From Callaeas wilsoni (taxonomy: Eukaryota > Chordata > Aves > Passeriformes > Callaeidae): a stretch of 64,000 nt of DNA. The stretch covers positions 39,511 through 103,510 of the forward strand of contig VWPU01019321.1 of the NCBI GenBank assembly GCA_013398955.1. Direction: 5' to 3'. This document shows positions 54,301 through 64,000 of this stretch, one piece after another. Numbering within the stretch: the first letter of the stretch is position 1; each line of letters opens with the position of its first letter. Position numbers and translations under genes: made by a program. The notes below the pieces were generated by a model. That model saw only the letters and a list, made by a program, of their open reading frames with translations, did no database searches and was not told the DNA's origin.

Positions 54301-57300
54301 GATTATTATTACTGTTATTGTCATTATTGTTCCTTCTGGTTTCCTCTCTCCTTTTTCATTCAAGATTGAGTTTTTGAGGATGAAAGTGTTTCTCTCAGGA
54401 AAACGTGTGTATTTTATTTAGGACAAATGTGTGAACATTTGCAATTTCTTAAACTAGCTTTCTGATGAAAGAAAAAACACTGCAAAAACACCTCTGAAAA
54501 TAAGACAACCTCCCTCTGTTCTCAGGGAACATTTGATGCCTGATCCATTTTGTGAAGTCTCACATGCCTGTCAAGCCAAAGTAGAGTGTCTGTAGCTAGT
54601 CTCTCACCATCAGTACTCAGCTACCTAAAACCAGCAGATTGGCTTTCAAATGTGCTGAATAACCAGCTTCACGGCTTGCTACCTTTGCAAACAAGATGCT
54701 TGCTCTACATGTCCATGTTTGGAGATTTTGGCCGCATTCTGTTCTGCATAAATGTAATTCGAGATGAAGATTGCTGGTAAATGGAAACAGCTCTGCAGCC
54801 TTTCTGCACTAGCTCTGGTTTAAGAGGCATCACATAAATAGTAACTATTACTAATCAAAGACCACATCATCACTACATGATGGCATAAGTCTTTATTTGA
54901 GATATCTGATATATCTAGTTATTGGAATTTTTTCATCACTGACTACATATTTGTAATTTTAGGCCTAGAGTATGCATAAGTTGGAGATAATCAGAATTAA
55001 AATAATTTCATTTCCAAAGTGTTAAGTGATTGGACAAAATGTTGTGCCAAGCAGAGATCAAATTAACTGCAAAAATTAGATGCATATTCAACAGCTGGCT
55101 AAAGAAACTGGGGCAAGCACTCAGCTTTTCTGTGCACACAGAGGTGCTGAAAAGCACCCCAGTTGTGGTAGCAGGAATGTAACCTCAGAGTACGTACATA
55201 AACAATACACAATATTCTCCATTGATATCTGGTGTGCTCTTGCAATCCCTGGAGGACTCATCTGTGTGGTGGGTCTGCCTCTCCATGCATACTTGGTATT
55301 ATTCAAAGGAGTCACAAAATCCTGGCCTTAACAATTACATGGTGTTTTCATCCATGTGCAAGACACTCCCCTTGAGTTACAGTTCCCCATGTTGGTGCCA
55401 AGTGTTTTTCCTGATCCACTTCCCAGCTGTGTCCACCCAAGAGAGGAGCAGGACTTCCTTAAGCTGGTATCAATAACGAAGTCCCAATAAGCCTTGAAAC
55501 ATAGCCATGGGGAAGCTATTCCAAATTACAGTGTGCCAGAGTCTTAATATATTCCTGACTGAGACAAATCTTTGGTTCAGCGTTGCCAGAGAAAAAAGAG
55601 CTGCAAACTGAATGAAGACGCGATTCCAACATACCTTCGTTCCCACAGCAAAAATGGCTCCATACACTTTTTTTCATCCTACCCTTTCCTGTCTCTCCTT
55701 CCCATCATAATAAGGCAGAGGACGCAGTGAAAATGATCCTGCAGAAAACAAACAAAAAAACTAAACAAAACCAACCCCCTGACACAAGGAAAAATTATCA
55801 GTGGTGGTAGACGACACACCTCTTCATCTTTCCATACTCTCCACCCTGCTCGACTCCTCCCTCTCCCAAAAGAAAAACTACATGAAAGGGCACTTTAAAT
55901 CTCTCTTTTGCTTCCTCCTCATTCCCCAAAGGCAGTTTGGGTTACAGGGTAATGCAGTTATCTACTAGGTTCCTATAGGCACACCTGAAAACACCTTCTC
56001 CAATAACACCTGAAGCCACCAAACAATTAGACCTGATGCTGGTGGGATCTGACAAGGCAGAGCTCTCTGACTGGGCTGCTGGCACCAGGATTCTCCCCAA
56101 AGGAAAAAAAAAATCCACGGCTGTTGCTTCTTTTTTATTTCTTTCCCACTCAAATGGGGAACGGTTGCGCAGATGTGTTTATTCAAAGGTGCGAGAAGCG
56201 ATTAACAAACAGCTCTGCCAGAGCGGCAAGCCTGGCTTCCTTCTGGACTTACATCCTGTGGCAGACCATAGGCTGCTAATGAAGCTTGTTCCACAGCATA
56301 CCATGCTTCATATGGGCTCTTCCACACTCCCTTACAAATCCAGGCCATTATTATTTTTCCTAAAACCAGCTACATAAATATTTGCTCTTATTCACATTTA
56401 AAGGTATATTTGGGTTCAACTTATTCCAAAGTCTATAGATGGCAGCTTTCAGCTTCAAGCAAGTAAGTGTTAAATCTACATCCTGTGCTTGACCAAAAAG
56501 ATGCAGTATCATTTCTGAGAGCTGGAAAATCTAGGCTGTAGAATAATATAACCTCTTTTTCCTTTTCAGGATGCCAGACCCTAAATTCATTTTATTATTT
56601 ATAGACAAACTGTTTCATACAGTATTGGAGGTTTTAAAAATGTATTATCTCTCATGTGCCTCTCCTCTCCCTCCCCTTGCACAGTTGGATTGGTGGTAAC
56701 TAAGGCAACCCAGCTGCACAGCCTGAGAGGCACAGAAAATAGTACCAGTAATGACTTCTTTTTGTTTTAAATCTCAGAGTTTCTAGAGTACAAGACAATG
56801 TTGAGCAATAGAGAAACTCCAAAGAGGATAATTTGAAACAATGAGCTGATTCTTTTACTGCCATAAATTTACCTCAGCCAAGAATTTGGCTGCAGGGTCT
56901 GAGCACCAAAGATAAACCGTGTGATAGTTTCTCCCGTTCCTGATGGGTGGAAAACATCACACAGAGAACTGATCTCATGTTTCTTTGACCAGTCAAACTA
57001 GAATCTTCAAAAATAAAGCAAAGCAGTGTTCGCTTGGGGTTTGCTCTTGTTGGGACAACTAGATCCTTGGGAGAAATTTGGATCAAAGTTCTCCACATCA
57101 CACAGAGCAACCTTTCAAGTAAGGTCTCTTATCTAGAACTGGCATTTGAAGATGGAGCACATTTGTCTTCCATCTAACACATTTGAAAAAACCCCCAAAT
57201 AACATTTCATCAGCTGCTTCATTTCAATACTCTGAAATGCAGGTGGAGAAGAGCTTTAGCTAGCAACAGGTACTTGCTCCACCAGTGATTGAAAAGCCTC

Positions 57301-59511
57301 CTGAGAGACACCTGGCAAACCCCTTTCAAGGTTTTATAGGCCCAAGGACTCTCCCAGAGAAATGCTTATCCCCATGTGGTGGAACTGTCCTTTGGGAGAG
57401 AAACGGGAGGAAGGGAGGCTGATTGTCAGAGTGGGCAGCAGCTCCAAAAGACCCACCTGACCTGCAAGCTTGCTGTCCTCCAAAAGGGAAAGCTTTGGCC
57501 AGCAGCTGGCTGAAGAACACCATCAGGGGCAAAACAAAATAATTAAAGATATTATAATGCAAGGGATAATGTAGAACAACAAGAACAAGAGCCACAGCTC
57601 TCAGAAAAAAGAGAAAACTTATGGTGGAATAACTTTCTCATGCTCAGTGCAGAGATGGACGTGCTCTTCCAGATCCTCTATGAGCTCTTAAATATCTTGG
57701 GAAGACATTGCTGAAACCTATTTACCTAAGGCTGAAATAAAGTTTAACAACAATCTTCTCTCCAGCCTGTTTTTCCTCTCTTTTTTTGGAGTACTTTTGC
57801 ATTCAATGCATTTTCCAGAATCATATAACATGTTTTCGCAACTGATTATTTTCCCTGAGTTTTATTTTTGTATTTATGGTCTTTTGAAACCAAGCTCCCT
57901 TAATACCCTGTAGCCTTGGGAAATCCAGCCTGTGTGGCAGCTCACAAATCTGTGCAATACAAAGCAATACTATAATAAGATTGAATTCTTGATGCTGTCA
58001 TTATTCCGAGCAGCTGTTGATATTGCAGAAACCCGAATGGCAAATAAAGGGCTGCGAAGGGCAGCTATGTGGGGTATGAAGCTGTGCTACCACTGCACTG
58101 GTACAGGCTTATCAACAGCAGTTTTTGTATTAATGTTAAAATGCTGATGTCCTGCACATAGTTATTACTGCAGACACAGGTTCCACCCTTTATTATTACT
58201 GTGTCCAGGAGGGATTTTTAAACTGAGATTCCTTTCCAGAGGATTTGTTGTATCATGCCTTTAAAAACTAAGAATAAGAGTCCAGAATCTATCTATTCCT
58301 TTCAGTGACCAAAGAAAGTTTATATCCATAATTTCACTGTACTGCCGATGATGAATGGAACTCAGATTTTACAGGATTTGAATCCCAGAGTTTGCAAACT
58401 CAATATGAATATTTACTTTTAACTCATCCATTCATCCTAGTTGTACCACAAACCTGTGATGGCACATTTATGTCCTTCGTATTTGTCACTCCCCAAAGCT
58501 GCAGTTTACCCCTCAGGCAGAGGTGACTGACTGCATAAAGGAAACCTGCACTATTTGTCACAGGTCCTGTTCTTGGCGATAAGTTTATCTGGTGATCCAC
58601 TGGAGGCAGACTGGATCAGAACCTCTCACGAACCAGGGCTTATGAATTCATCAGTGGAGGCCAGACATTAACAAGTGCTGGTTAACATGCTGGTCCTGGC
58701 CTACCAGGCTATTTTTTTTCTTTGTGGTTTGGGTTTTTTTTCCTCACCCATAAATATCTATTTGGTCAGAACACACCAATACAATACAATACAGCAATTA
58801 GTGTTTCAGAGCCTCTGAGGTCTATGGACAAGGAAAGATCATTCAAAGGAGAGTTTCCTGTGAGTGAATGATCATCGGTGGGGAAGAAGAGAGGCTGAGA
58901 TAGTGTGTTAGAAAAGGCACCCATAAATAGTTGATTGTTGCCCCACAGTAGCACAACCTGTCTCTAACTGGTGCTTCAGAAAGCTGTGGGATTTCAGTAG
59001 GTCCTGTGCTGTCCTGACCAGCCATGAGAGGATCCTCCAGATATCCCAGGTGCAGGGATTACTCATCTGCTGCCCTTCCAGACAAGCTTTACTTTTAAAG
59101 CTTTTCACATACCCTTACAACAAAATAAGTTTGTTTGGTGGCAGATACTTTCTCCCACTGGCAAAGCACAATTATTCTCAATGGGTGTGGCCCATGGCAG
59201 ATTTTAAATCATTCCTCAGTCGTTGAGTAATCTGTTACTTGCTGGGGACATCCCAGGCTCATTTGACTTCTGCAGCACTTTAGCATTAGCAGCTGGTCCA
59301 AGACATGCACTCGCAGTTTACTCCCACTCCCAGATGGGTAGAGTTCCCCAGGGATGTTGGGAGGCTGGGGCCAGTTTCACATCCTCATGCTTGGTCTGTG
59401 AAAGGACTTCTCTGTTGTGCCTTCCCCTCCACACCCCAATAATATCTTCTCCTCTGTCTCCAAACAGGAGATTCAATAGTAATACTGGACCACAAGTGGA
59501 AAGGCAAGTGA
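30150..59511 (+). CDS. ADTRP: ADTRP, androgen-dependent TFPI-regulating protein (AIG1 family membrane hydrolase), whole coding span
   Basis: Spliced CDS: 30150-30302, 37509-37643, 39088-39189, 49620-49735, 53451-53602, plus probable 59468-59511. That is 702 nt, 233 aa plus stop; human ADTRP is 230 aa. The translation aligns with human ADTRP along its whole length without gaps up to residue 220 (for example WKYLT, FYGVSFLADVL, RDLLFSVLAFPVST, NRELVYP, WLNHAMH, WVYPLFA, GLAAFF). Family knowledge: AIG1 and ADTRP are multi-pass membrane threonine hydrolases that cleave fatty-acid esters of hydroxy fatty acids, and ADTRP also raises TFPI expression in endothelial cells. The catalytic pair known in human, Thr47 and His131, is present at the same numbers. 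Hydrophobic segments lie near residues 8-24, 47-67, 84-104, 121-145, 155-174 and 183-210. No signal peptide is needed. The gene identity is secure; the last exon is not. Confidence 0.93.
30303..37508 (+). other. ADTRP: ADTRP intron 1 (7.2 kb)
   Basis: Bounded by GTAAGC and TTTAG. No other exon was recognised. It contains an old antisense CR1-like relic (about 32125-32810). The long opposite-strand open frames at 33081-33581 (-) and 33117-33533 (+) overlap each other and resemble nothing known. The rest is AT-rich unique DNA with a short AAGA run near 36833-36846. Confidence 0.85.
32125..32810 (-). mobile_element. Ancient CR1-type LINE relic, antisense, in ADTRP intron 1
   Basis: Highly diverged, but it keeps the order of blocks I know from old amniote (crocodile/turtle-type) CR1 copies in antisense: GAGCCTTTTTAATTTGTCTTC, GGATTTATACAGTGGCCT, GAGAGAGCTATCCACACTGA, TTTCTTTACTGGATAGTGAT, TTTACATTGCACTTATCGAC, CTCAGTATATTCTCCCTTTG, AGGTCATTTACAGATCTGCTGAACAGC and TTTTAACCACTCATTGATC. 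This is a comparison from memory, not an alignment. The boundaries are approximate. Confidence 0.7.
37509..37643 (+). CDS. ADTRP: ADTRP exon 2 (residues 52-96)
   Basis: The acceptor is ACTTTAG at 37502-37508, and the donor GTAAGT begins at 37644. Both ends are phase 0. It encodes 45 residues, from VLQAVFYGVSFLADVL through a basic/cysteine loop (KKLRCAKC) to RDLLFSVLAFPVST. A second AG (at 37516-37517, inside TTGCAG) looks like a better acceptor by eye. Using it would shift out of phase, and the upstream AG restores the VLQAVFYG block that aligns with LLQTIFYG in human, so 37509 is the supported start. It holds the second membrane segment and the start of the third. Confidence 0.92.
37644..39087 (+). 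other. ADTRP: ADTRP intron 2 (1.4 kb)
   Basis: GTAAGT donor and TTCCAG acceptor; phase 0. Nothing else recognised inside. Confidence 0.85.
39088..39189 (+). CDS. ADTRP: ADTRP exon 3 (residues 97-130)
   Basis: The acceptor GGTTCCAG ends at 39087 after a T-rich tract, and the donor GTGAGT starts at 39190. Both junctions are phase 0. It encodes 34 residues including TYNRELVYPK, DGVIPLWL and NHAM, which match YNRDLIYPK, VIPVWL and NHAM in human. The exon stops one residue before the catalytic histidine, so His131 is the first codon of the next exon. Confidence 0.93.
39190..49619 (+). other. ADTRP: ADTRP intron 3 (10.4 kb, the largest)
   Basis: GTGAGT donor and TTTTTTCCTCAG acceptor; phase 0. 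Only AT-rich unique sequence and A-rich stretches (for example 46496-46523) were seen. There is no recognisable repeat family and no extra exon. The longest open frames (43009-43467 +, 47030-47410 -) have no conserved features. Confidence 0.85.
49620..49735 (+). CDS. ADTRP: ADTRP exon 4 (residues 131-168 plus two bases)
   Basis: The acceptor TTTTTTCCTCAG ends at 49619, and the donor GTAAGA begins at 49736. It enters in phase 0 and leaves in phase 2 (the bases TG of a split Trp codon). The first codon, CAC, is His131, the catalytic histidine of the family. The rest encodes LPFALLEILALPHRYP, a lysine run (AKKKG) and the start of the fifth membrane segment (LILLGFVAFLYIS). Human has the matching block PHSYPSKKTGL. 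Confidence 0.93.
49736..53450 (+). other. ADTRP: ADTRP intron 4 (3.7 kb)
   Basis: GTAAGA donor and CCTTGCCTAG acceptor; phase 2. It holds a short TTTA tandem run at about 51999-52018. Nothing else recognised. Confidence 0.85.
51999..52018. repeat. (TTTA)n short tandem repeat
   Basis: Four to five TTTA units in ADTRP intron 4. Confidence 0.9.
53451..53602 (+). CDS. ADTRP: ADTRP exon 5 (residues 169-219 plus one base)
   Basis: The acceptor TCCTTCCTTGCCTAG ends at 53450. The first base completes the split Trp169 codon. The exon then encodes VLWIYSVTGEWVYPLF, SGLAAFFAG and a final hydrophobic segment, ending FGEFLNRMIW. The proposed 3' end is after TGG G, with GTCAGT at 53603-53608 as donor (C at intron position +3 is uncommon but tolerated). 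This matches the point where human continues WGDM. If the donor is not used, the frame stays open for 12 more codons to TGA at 53638-53640. Confidence 0.88.
54274..54332. repeat. (ATT)n imperfect microsatellite
   Basis: About 19 trinucleotide units of ATT with G and C interruptions, inside proposed ADTRP intron 5. Confidence 0.95.
58777..58793. repeat. (ACAAT)n short tandem repeat
   Basis: About three ACAAT/ATACA units in tandem. Confidence 0.8.
59468..59511 (+). CDS. ADTRP: Probable ADTRP terminal coding exon (residues 220-233)
   Basis: A pyrimidine-rich run and CCAAACAG end at 59467. In the required phase 1 the exon encodes GDSIVILDHKWKGK and then TGA at 59509-59511. It begins G-D, as the human tail does, and ends in a lysine-rich stretch, as the human tail does (KKRK). 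Two AATAAA signals follow within 1.1 kb. The match is short, so this is an inference. A competing acceptor at 56568-56569 would encode GCQTLNSFYYL and stop at 56602-56604. Confidence 0.45.
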
Positions 59512-60335
59512 ATCCTCTTCTTGAAGCCAAACATTCTCTCCATGAATGCTGAAGCAATGAAATAGAGGAAAATAAGTGCAGCTGTGATAAATCCTTTCTC
59601 CAATGCATTGCAGCTTCTGGTGAAGCCATTATGACATAAGGCATATGGAAAACTGGTGGAAAATATGAAATGTTTGCCTCTTTCACGATAACTCTGCAAC
59701 TGCTATGAATAAGAAAATTGTGTTCATCTGTTTACACAGATTTCTCATCTCTTGCACAACGTACGTGAGGATGTGTCCATGGTTAAAAGTTGTCACTGGT
59801 AAATGCACTCCCTCATGAGCTTGGCACCACTCTGTAAAAGACCTGTGAATGCAAGCCAGCTCTTGTTTGGATTGCCCTTCATCAAGTCTGGAAAAAATTA
59901 AGAGGAGAGATAATTTTAACAGTGCTGTGACTTCCAAGCTAGCTAGATAACAAATTGGGCTAACAAGCACTGTAATTAGAAATGTCTGCTCAGAAAGTTC
60001 ACCATGAAGCTGACTTCTTCTAATGAGAAACTTTCTGTAATATTAATATGCTTAATATCTCCCCTCCATTTTAACAGGAAATCTGAAAGCAACAGTTTCT
60101 TCCTTTTTCTTGGTTTCAGTTAATCTCGCAGCAAAAGTAACCTAATTATACTGACTGTATGATTGCTTTGACAGAAAGCATGTTAATTTAAAGCACTGTT
60201 TAACATAAAGCTGCCTGCCATATAATTACACTCCATTCACATGTTTACTAATTTTCCTCAATATAGTTGATTTCTGTTATTAGCCTCAACATTTTGTTAA
60301 CATCCAAAACACTGGAGATCTGCTTTGCAAACTCC

Positions 60336-60341
60336 AATAAA
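60336..60341 (+). terminator. Candidate poly(A) signal AATAAA (proximal)
   Basis: Canonical AATAAA about 825 bases after the proposed ADTRP stop, followed by AAGTGTTCCTT near 60364. Plausible for the gene's 3' end but not proven. Confidence 0.35.
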
Positions 60342-60590
60342 CATGCAAAACCGAGAGTAGCATAAGTGTTCCTTAATGGTCAATGTGAAAAAGAAAAATC
60401 TCTGTTATTATTCCTGCATTCAAAGAGGATTTGAAACTAGTTGCAGTACTTAAATGTCTAACTCCGTCCTCACTGACAAAACCCCTTGCTTAGAGCTAAT
60501 GTGCACGCAGTTCACCGGGGTGTTATTTTCACCTTTCGGATGCTGCTGGAGCTTAGTAAAAACGAAACACATTGTAAGCTGCCTGTGAGC

Positions 60591-60596
60591 AATAAA
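60591..60596 (+). terminator. Candidate poly(A) signal AATAAA (distal)
   Basis: Second canonical AATAAA, followed within 40 bases by GT-rich words (ATGTGTAT, TTGTTCTTCTCATGTGTT), the usual downstream-element pattern. It is a better context than the signal at 60336. Confidence 0.35.
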
Positions 60597-60600
60597 AAGA

Positions 60601-63537
60601 TAATGTGTATACATAAGATTGTTCTTCTCATGTGTTAAGCACCTGATAAAAATTCTAATCTGGGAAGTTGACATGCTAGGCCTAGACTGTAAACTAAGTG
60701 AAGTCAATGAGAGACGTGCATGCATTCGGTAATTCCCAGCTTATCTAGATAACTCGCTCCAGCTAACTTTGCAAGGGGAATGTAAGCAATTACACATGCC
60801 CACACACAAGCTCCCTACACACTCCTCCCTCCTTTTCTCTTGAAGCTAAAGCAGAACACAGAATTCAGTTGAAAGATGCTGGTCAAAGGAAATATATAGG
60901 AGAGACAGAAGAAAAAACATGAAGGGAATTAGGGAGGAAGAGAAAGTTATGGAAACTTCCTATACAGATTTGTTGGGTATTTTTGTCTCTACTTCTTTTC
61001 TTTTTAAATTCTTTTATTTTGTACTGATACTCCAGTACAAAGAGTTTAATTGTCAGAAACTCAAAACGAAGCCTGCCCCCCAGCACAGAGGGATAGGTCT
61101 TTCCACTTCCAACCAGAGGAGCCAAATGGGAGACCTCAGCCTCAGCTCCTGCTCACACCAGGGGTACCTTTGAGATCTGATGTGGTGACTGAGCTGCTGG
61201 ACTACAGGGCTTTGAGGAGAATCGTGGGGGAGGTTGTTTATTTCTTTGAAAAAGGCTCAGAAGGGGCATTTCTGTCTGCTGCATCCTGTATGGAGAGAAG
61301 CTGGATTCCAGCCATGCACTTTGGGAAAGCAATGAGGAATGCCTGTCCCCAAAACACAACTGCTGGGATCTTGGATTTGCATTGTTCCTTTCTCTCATGT
61401 CCACAAAGCCCTGAAAGAAGGAAAATGTGTCATTGCTCACAAATCAACATTTTCCCTGTGATTTTTCAAAAGGCTTTACTGAGGCACCCTGCGTAAGGAT
61501 CTGGCCTTGACAGCATTTACAGCAAATTTCTCTTTCCAGTCCATCAGTCTCTCTCCTTTCATTTTAAGTATGCAGAGTCAGTCAGAACTGTTTATTTATA
61601 GCCGTCGATGCTCATGGCTGTATAAATTAGCTGTTATTACTGAATGAGGTGCCCGCCCACTCGCCCGGAGCAGCTGCACAGGAGCCCTTTCATGCTGCTC
61701 CACGGAACGCAGCCCCAGCGGGGAGGGGAACAACGCTGTCCCAGGCAGACCAAGGGACTGCGGCTCACATCCTTGGGCGAAAAAACAGCAATTAATTTTT
61801 TCCATAGTGCAATCTGCAGTATGACAACCACAATTACCTAATACTGTTTAGACCTGCCACTTGCATTTGGCAGAGAGAGAAAATGAAGGATTAAATTCAC
61901 CAGAGGAAAAAAAACCACCCAGACTAGAACCTACCCCTGGACTTTCCTTTTGTAAGATTAAGTGATATTTGTTTGGAGAGGGTGAGGGGGACAGGGACAG
62001 TGGAGGGATGAAAATGCAAAACTGGTTGCTATTTGAGACAGAGCACCATCAGAAAATAGAGACCCATCCCATACATACACACTGAGCTGTTTCCAGCAAA
62101 AACAGCTGGAAAGCAATATCCACCACCATGAGGAGCTTTCATCTTAACTCACACCTTTGTAACAGTTTACTCCCACAAAAAGCATAGGCAAGTGCTAATT
62201 TATTCCCTCTCCAGTTTCCCACACAAATTTCTTGGTTTGGGTCTCTGCCAGAGCTTCAAGGTCACAATGTGACCTCAACAACATAATTTAAGATTGTTCC
62301 AAGCCTTCAGTGGAACTACTGAGGATTTACTTTGATGGATATGGAGCCAGGATCTGGCATGCAGAAAATATGCATTTACATTCTACCAAAGTGTCTAAAA
62401 TAGTTGCCCAGGGACACTGAAATTCAATTTGAGACCTTGTATTCACTTGGCAGAGCACATAATTAAATATTTTGTGCCACAAAATTAACCAGGGTCTCAG
62501 GGGTATGGGTAAGAGAAGGCTTAGAATCAACCATGAGAGCCAAACTAAGACCCACTTCCCAGGCGCATTATTCAGTGAATATTGGGAAAAAATCATTGCA
62601 GTCATATATGGGTTCATAATAATTTTTTTTAGTATTTAATCTTGCTGATTATCTGTAGTAACCTCTTACCTCAGAGGAAGAGGTTATTGGCTGTGTGGAT
62701 TCATATAAATAACCCCAGTATCAGGAACTACTCTTGAACTAAAGCTCCTGCTTACACCTAAAAACCGTTTGTCCTTGAATTAAACATTTGGAATGAAGCA
62801 TTAGGTAAAAACCAAATACAATTACAATAGGCCCGACCTCATAACAAGTGGTCAAAAGCCCTAAAGAAGAATTTTTGCCTTTTAAGGTCTTCAGAGACCC
62901 TACACTGCAAGGAGTTCAATGTTCCTGAAAACCAAATACCTAATGTGTTTGATGTCAGCACACTTCAGCTTAGCTTCCAGACACTGATGTGTCTAAAAGC
63001 AAGGGTTTGAGTTAAACCTCTAGGATATAGCCCAATAATAGTTCTGAGCTATAAAATTTAATGGTAATACTTGGTGTTTCAAATGCCATTTTCTATCAAA
63101 TGCTCTCAAAATATTTAAGCAAAGCTTCAAGTTCCTTTCACCTTGAGAGGGTAATTTCCCTCACTACCTGGAGAACATCACATACACAAGAGAATAATGC
63201 TTTATTTCGCACCCAAGACAAGCAGAATTACCTCCCCCAAGTATGCAGGACAGTATGGTTTCACCGTTGGTATGGACTACGTTCCTTAAGGAGAGGAGAA
63301 GGAAACCAATACATACCAACGCGAAACTGCTTTTCGAGATGTTAATTCAAGTTTTTGAATGGAACCCCCCAGTGAGTGTGCCCAAACATCAGTGCCCAAG
63401 TGGGAAATGATGACAGGTGGATAAAAGGAGCTCCATGATTAAGCATTTCTTTCCATCAGGCTTTTCTAGCTGCGGACAGAGAGAAGCACAATTGTGGAAG
63501 TGTGCCTCAAACAGGGAAGAAGCACACTTTGAAGCAT
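60601..63537. other. Non-coding DNA downstream of ADTRP
   Basis: No exon recognised. Around 61555-61645 there is a compact AT-rich segment with TTTATTTATAGCC and TATAAATTAGCTG that looks more structured than its flanks. The 148-codon frame at 61050-61496 has no domain. Confidence 0.55.
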
Positions 63538-63800
63538 TGGGCCATTAAGGTTGGAAAAGACCTCTAAGATCATTGAATTCAAACATTAACGCGGCGCTGC
63601 CAAGTCCACCACTAAACCATGTCCTAAAATGCCACATCCACGCGTCTTTTCAACACTTCCAGGAACGGCGGTTCCACGACTTCTGTGGGCAGCCTGTGCC
63701 AGCGCCCGACAACCCTCCAGCCCTCGATGTCCTTGTCGTGAGGGGCTCAGAAGCGGACACAGGACCGGAGGTGTGGCCTCGCCAGCGCCGAGGACCCGCT
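63538..63800 (-). mobile_element. CR1 LINE fragment, antisense, next to a CpG island
   Basis: Reads in antisense CR1 order: AAGGTTGGAAAAGACCTCTA, CCACCACTAAACCATGTCC, GCCACATCCACGCGTCTTTT, GGCAGCCTGTGCCAGCGCC, then GTCCTTGTCGTGAGGGGCTC and GAGGTGTGGCCTCGCCAGCG. It is unusually CpG-rich for a CR1 (for example CACGCG, GAACGGCGG). The right boundary merges into the GC-rich block. Confidence 0.85.
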
Positions 63801-64000
63801 GCGCTCAGCACAGAAGCGGGAGCATCGCTGCCGCCGGCCTCCCCCGCGCCGGAATCGCCGCAGGACTTGGCGGCTCCGCTCCAGCGAAGGTGCCGGCGCC
63901 GGGACCGCTCCGAGCGGGGCAATTCCCGGAGGGAAGGGCGGCAGGCCGGCAGCGCGGCCCCGCTCCCGAGGCGCCACGGCGCCACCTGGCGGCCGCGCGG
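63740..64000. promoter_or_regulatory. CpG island, cut by the window end
   Basis: Very GC-rich; by hand I count about 35 CpG dinucleotides in 63781-64000. No open frame with recognisable domains. The end of the window has GCGCCACCTGGCGGCCGC, a partial match to the CTCF core. It may be the edge of a promoter for a neighbouring or non-coding transcript, or an unmethylated GC-rich block; the sequence cannot decide. Confidence 0.5.

Larger units (their letters stand above)
53603..59467 (+). other. ADTRP: ADTRP intron 5, proposed (5.9 kb)
   Basis: GTCAGT donor and CCAAACAG acceptor; phase 1. It contains an ATT microsatellite (54274-54332), an ACAAT-type run (about 58777-58793) and a second plausible terminal exon acceptor at 56568-56569. 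If ADTRP ends by read-through at 53640, this stretch is downstream flank instead. Confidence 0.45.
59512..60600 (+). other. ADTRP: Probable ADTRP 3' UTR, if the exon at 59468 is the terminal one
   Basis: No supported coding sequence. It is AT-rich and includes an AT-rich stretch near 60030-60260 with several TTAATA/TAATTA words. Its extent depends on whether the terminal exon at 59468 is real and which poly(A) signal is used. Confidence 0.35.

Noticed and set aside
55757..55774. Short basic tail after GATCCTGCAG as an ADTRP end
   Set aside because: No pyrimidine tract before the AG; likely chance in an A-rich run.
56570..56604. Alternative ADTRP last exon with tail GCQTLNSFYYL
   Set aside because: The acceptor is strong and the total length equals human, but the tail lacks the lysine-rich end and the G-D start. 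Kept as second choice to the exon at 59468.
57932..58147. Open frame with a regular-looking stretch (AAVDIAETRMANKGLRRAAM)
   Set aside because: Looks protein-like by eye, but it has no matching splice phase to ADTRP, no family resemblance and is short.
61050..61496. 148-codon + strand open frame downstream of ADTRP
   Set aside because: Begins with a non-ATG codon, no recognisable domain, overlaps a - strand frame.
1..64000. Search for CRISPR arrays, tRNA/rRNA, endogenous retrovirus genes and bacterial operons
   Set aside because: No regularly spaced direct repeats, no tRNA A/B box pair with a cloverleaf, no paired LTRs or retroviral protein motifs; the window is ordinary vertebrate DNA.

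Overview
The window reads as vertebrate nuclear DNA, most probably from a bird. The base composition is mostly AT-leaning. Coding sequence is rare and split into short exons with GT-AG introns. The only recognisable dispersed repeats are CR1 LINE fragments with the typical avian 3' end (the octamer-like ATTCTATG motif, no poly-A tail). No bacterial, organellar or viral gene content was seen, and no tRNA, rRNA or CRISPR. I cannot name the species.

One protein-coding gene is well supported: ADTRP (androgen-dependent TFPI-regulating protein, AIG1/FAR-17a family), on the + strand from 30150 to at least 53602 and probably to 59511. Five exons (30150-30302, 37509-37643, 39088-39189, 49620-49735, 53451-53602) join in frame with canonical acceptors and GT donors. 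Together they give a 219-220-residue multi-pass membrane protein that carries both catalytic residues known for the family, Thr47 and His131, at the same numbers as in human. The last few codons are uncertain. A candidate sixth exon at 59468-59511 gives 233 aa, a competing one at 56570-56604 gives 230 aa, and read-through of exon 5 gives 231 aa.

Layout. 1-14160: non-coding, three CR1 scraps, simple repeats and one GT-rich tract. 14161-15800: a block that looks regulatory, with an AT-rich stretch holding E-box, MEF2-like and homeodomain-like sites followed by a GC/CpG-rich stretch. 15831-27349: non-coding. 27350-28497: the best-preserved CR1, a 5'-truncated copy with a broken reverse-transcriptase region. 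28498-30149: ADTRP upstream region. 30150-59511: ADTRP with large introns; intron 1 holds a very old, antisense CR1-like relic. 59512-60600: probable 3' UTR with two AATAAA signals. 60601-63537: non-coding. 63538-64000: an antisense CR1 piece running into a CpG island cut by the window end.

In human the order is HIVEP1 - ADTRP - TMEM170B, with ADTRP transcribed away from HIVEP1. If synteny holds, HIVEP1 lies beyond the left edge and TMEM170B beyond the right edge. Neither is visible here. Most open reading frames in the window look like chance ORFs in non-coding DNA and are not listed.
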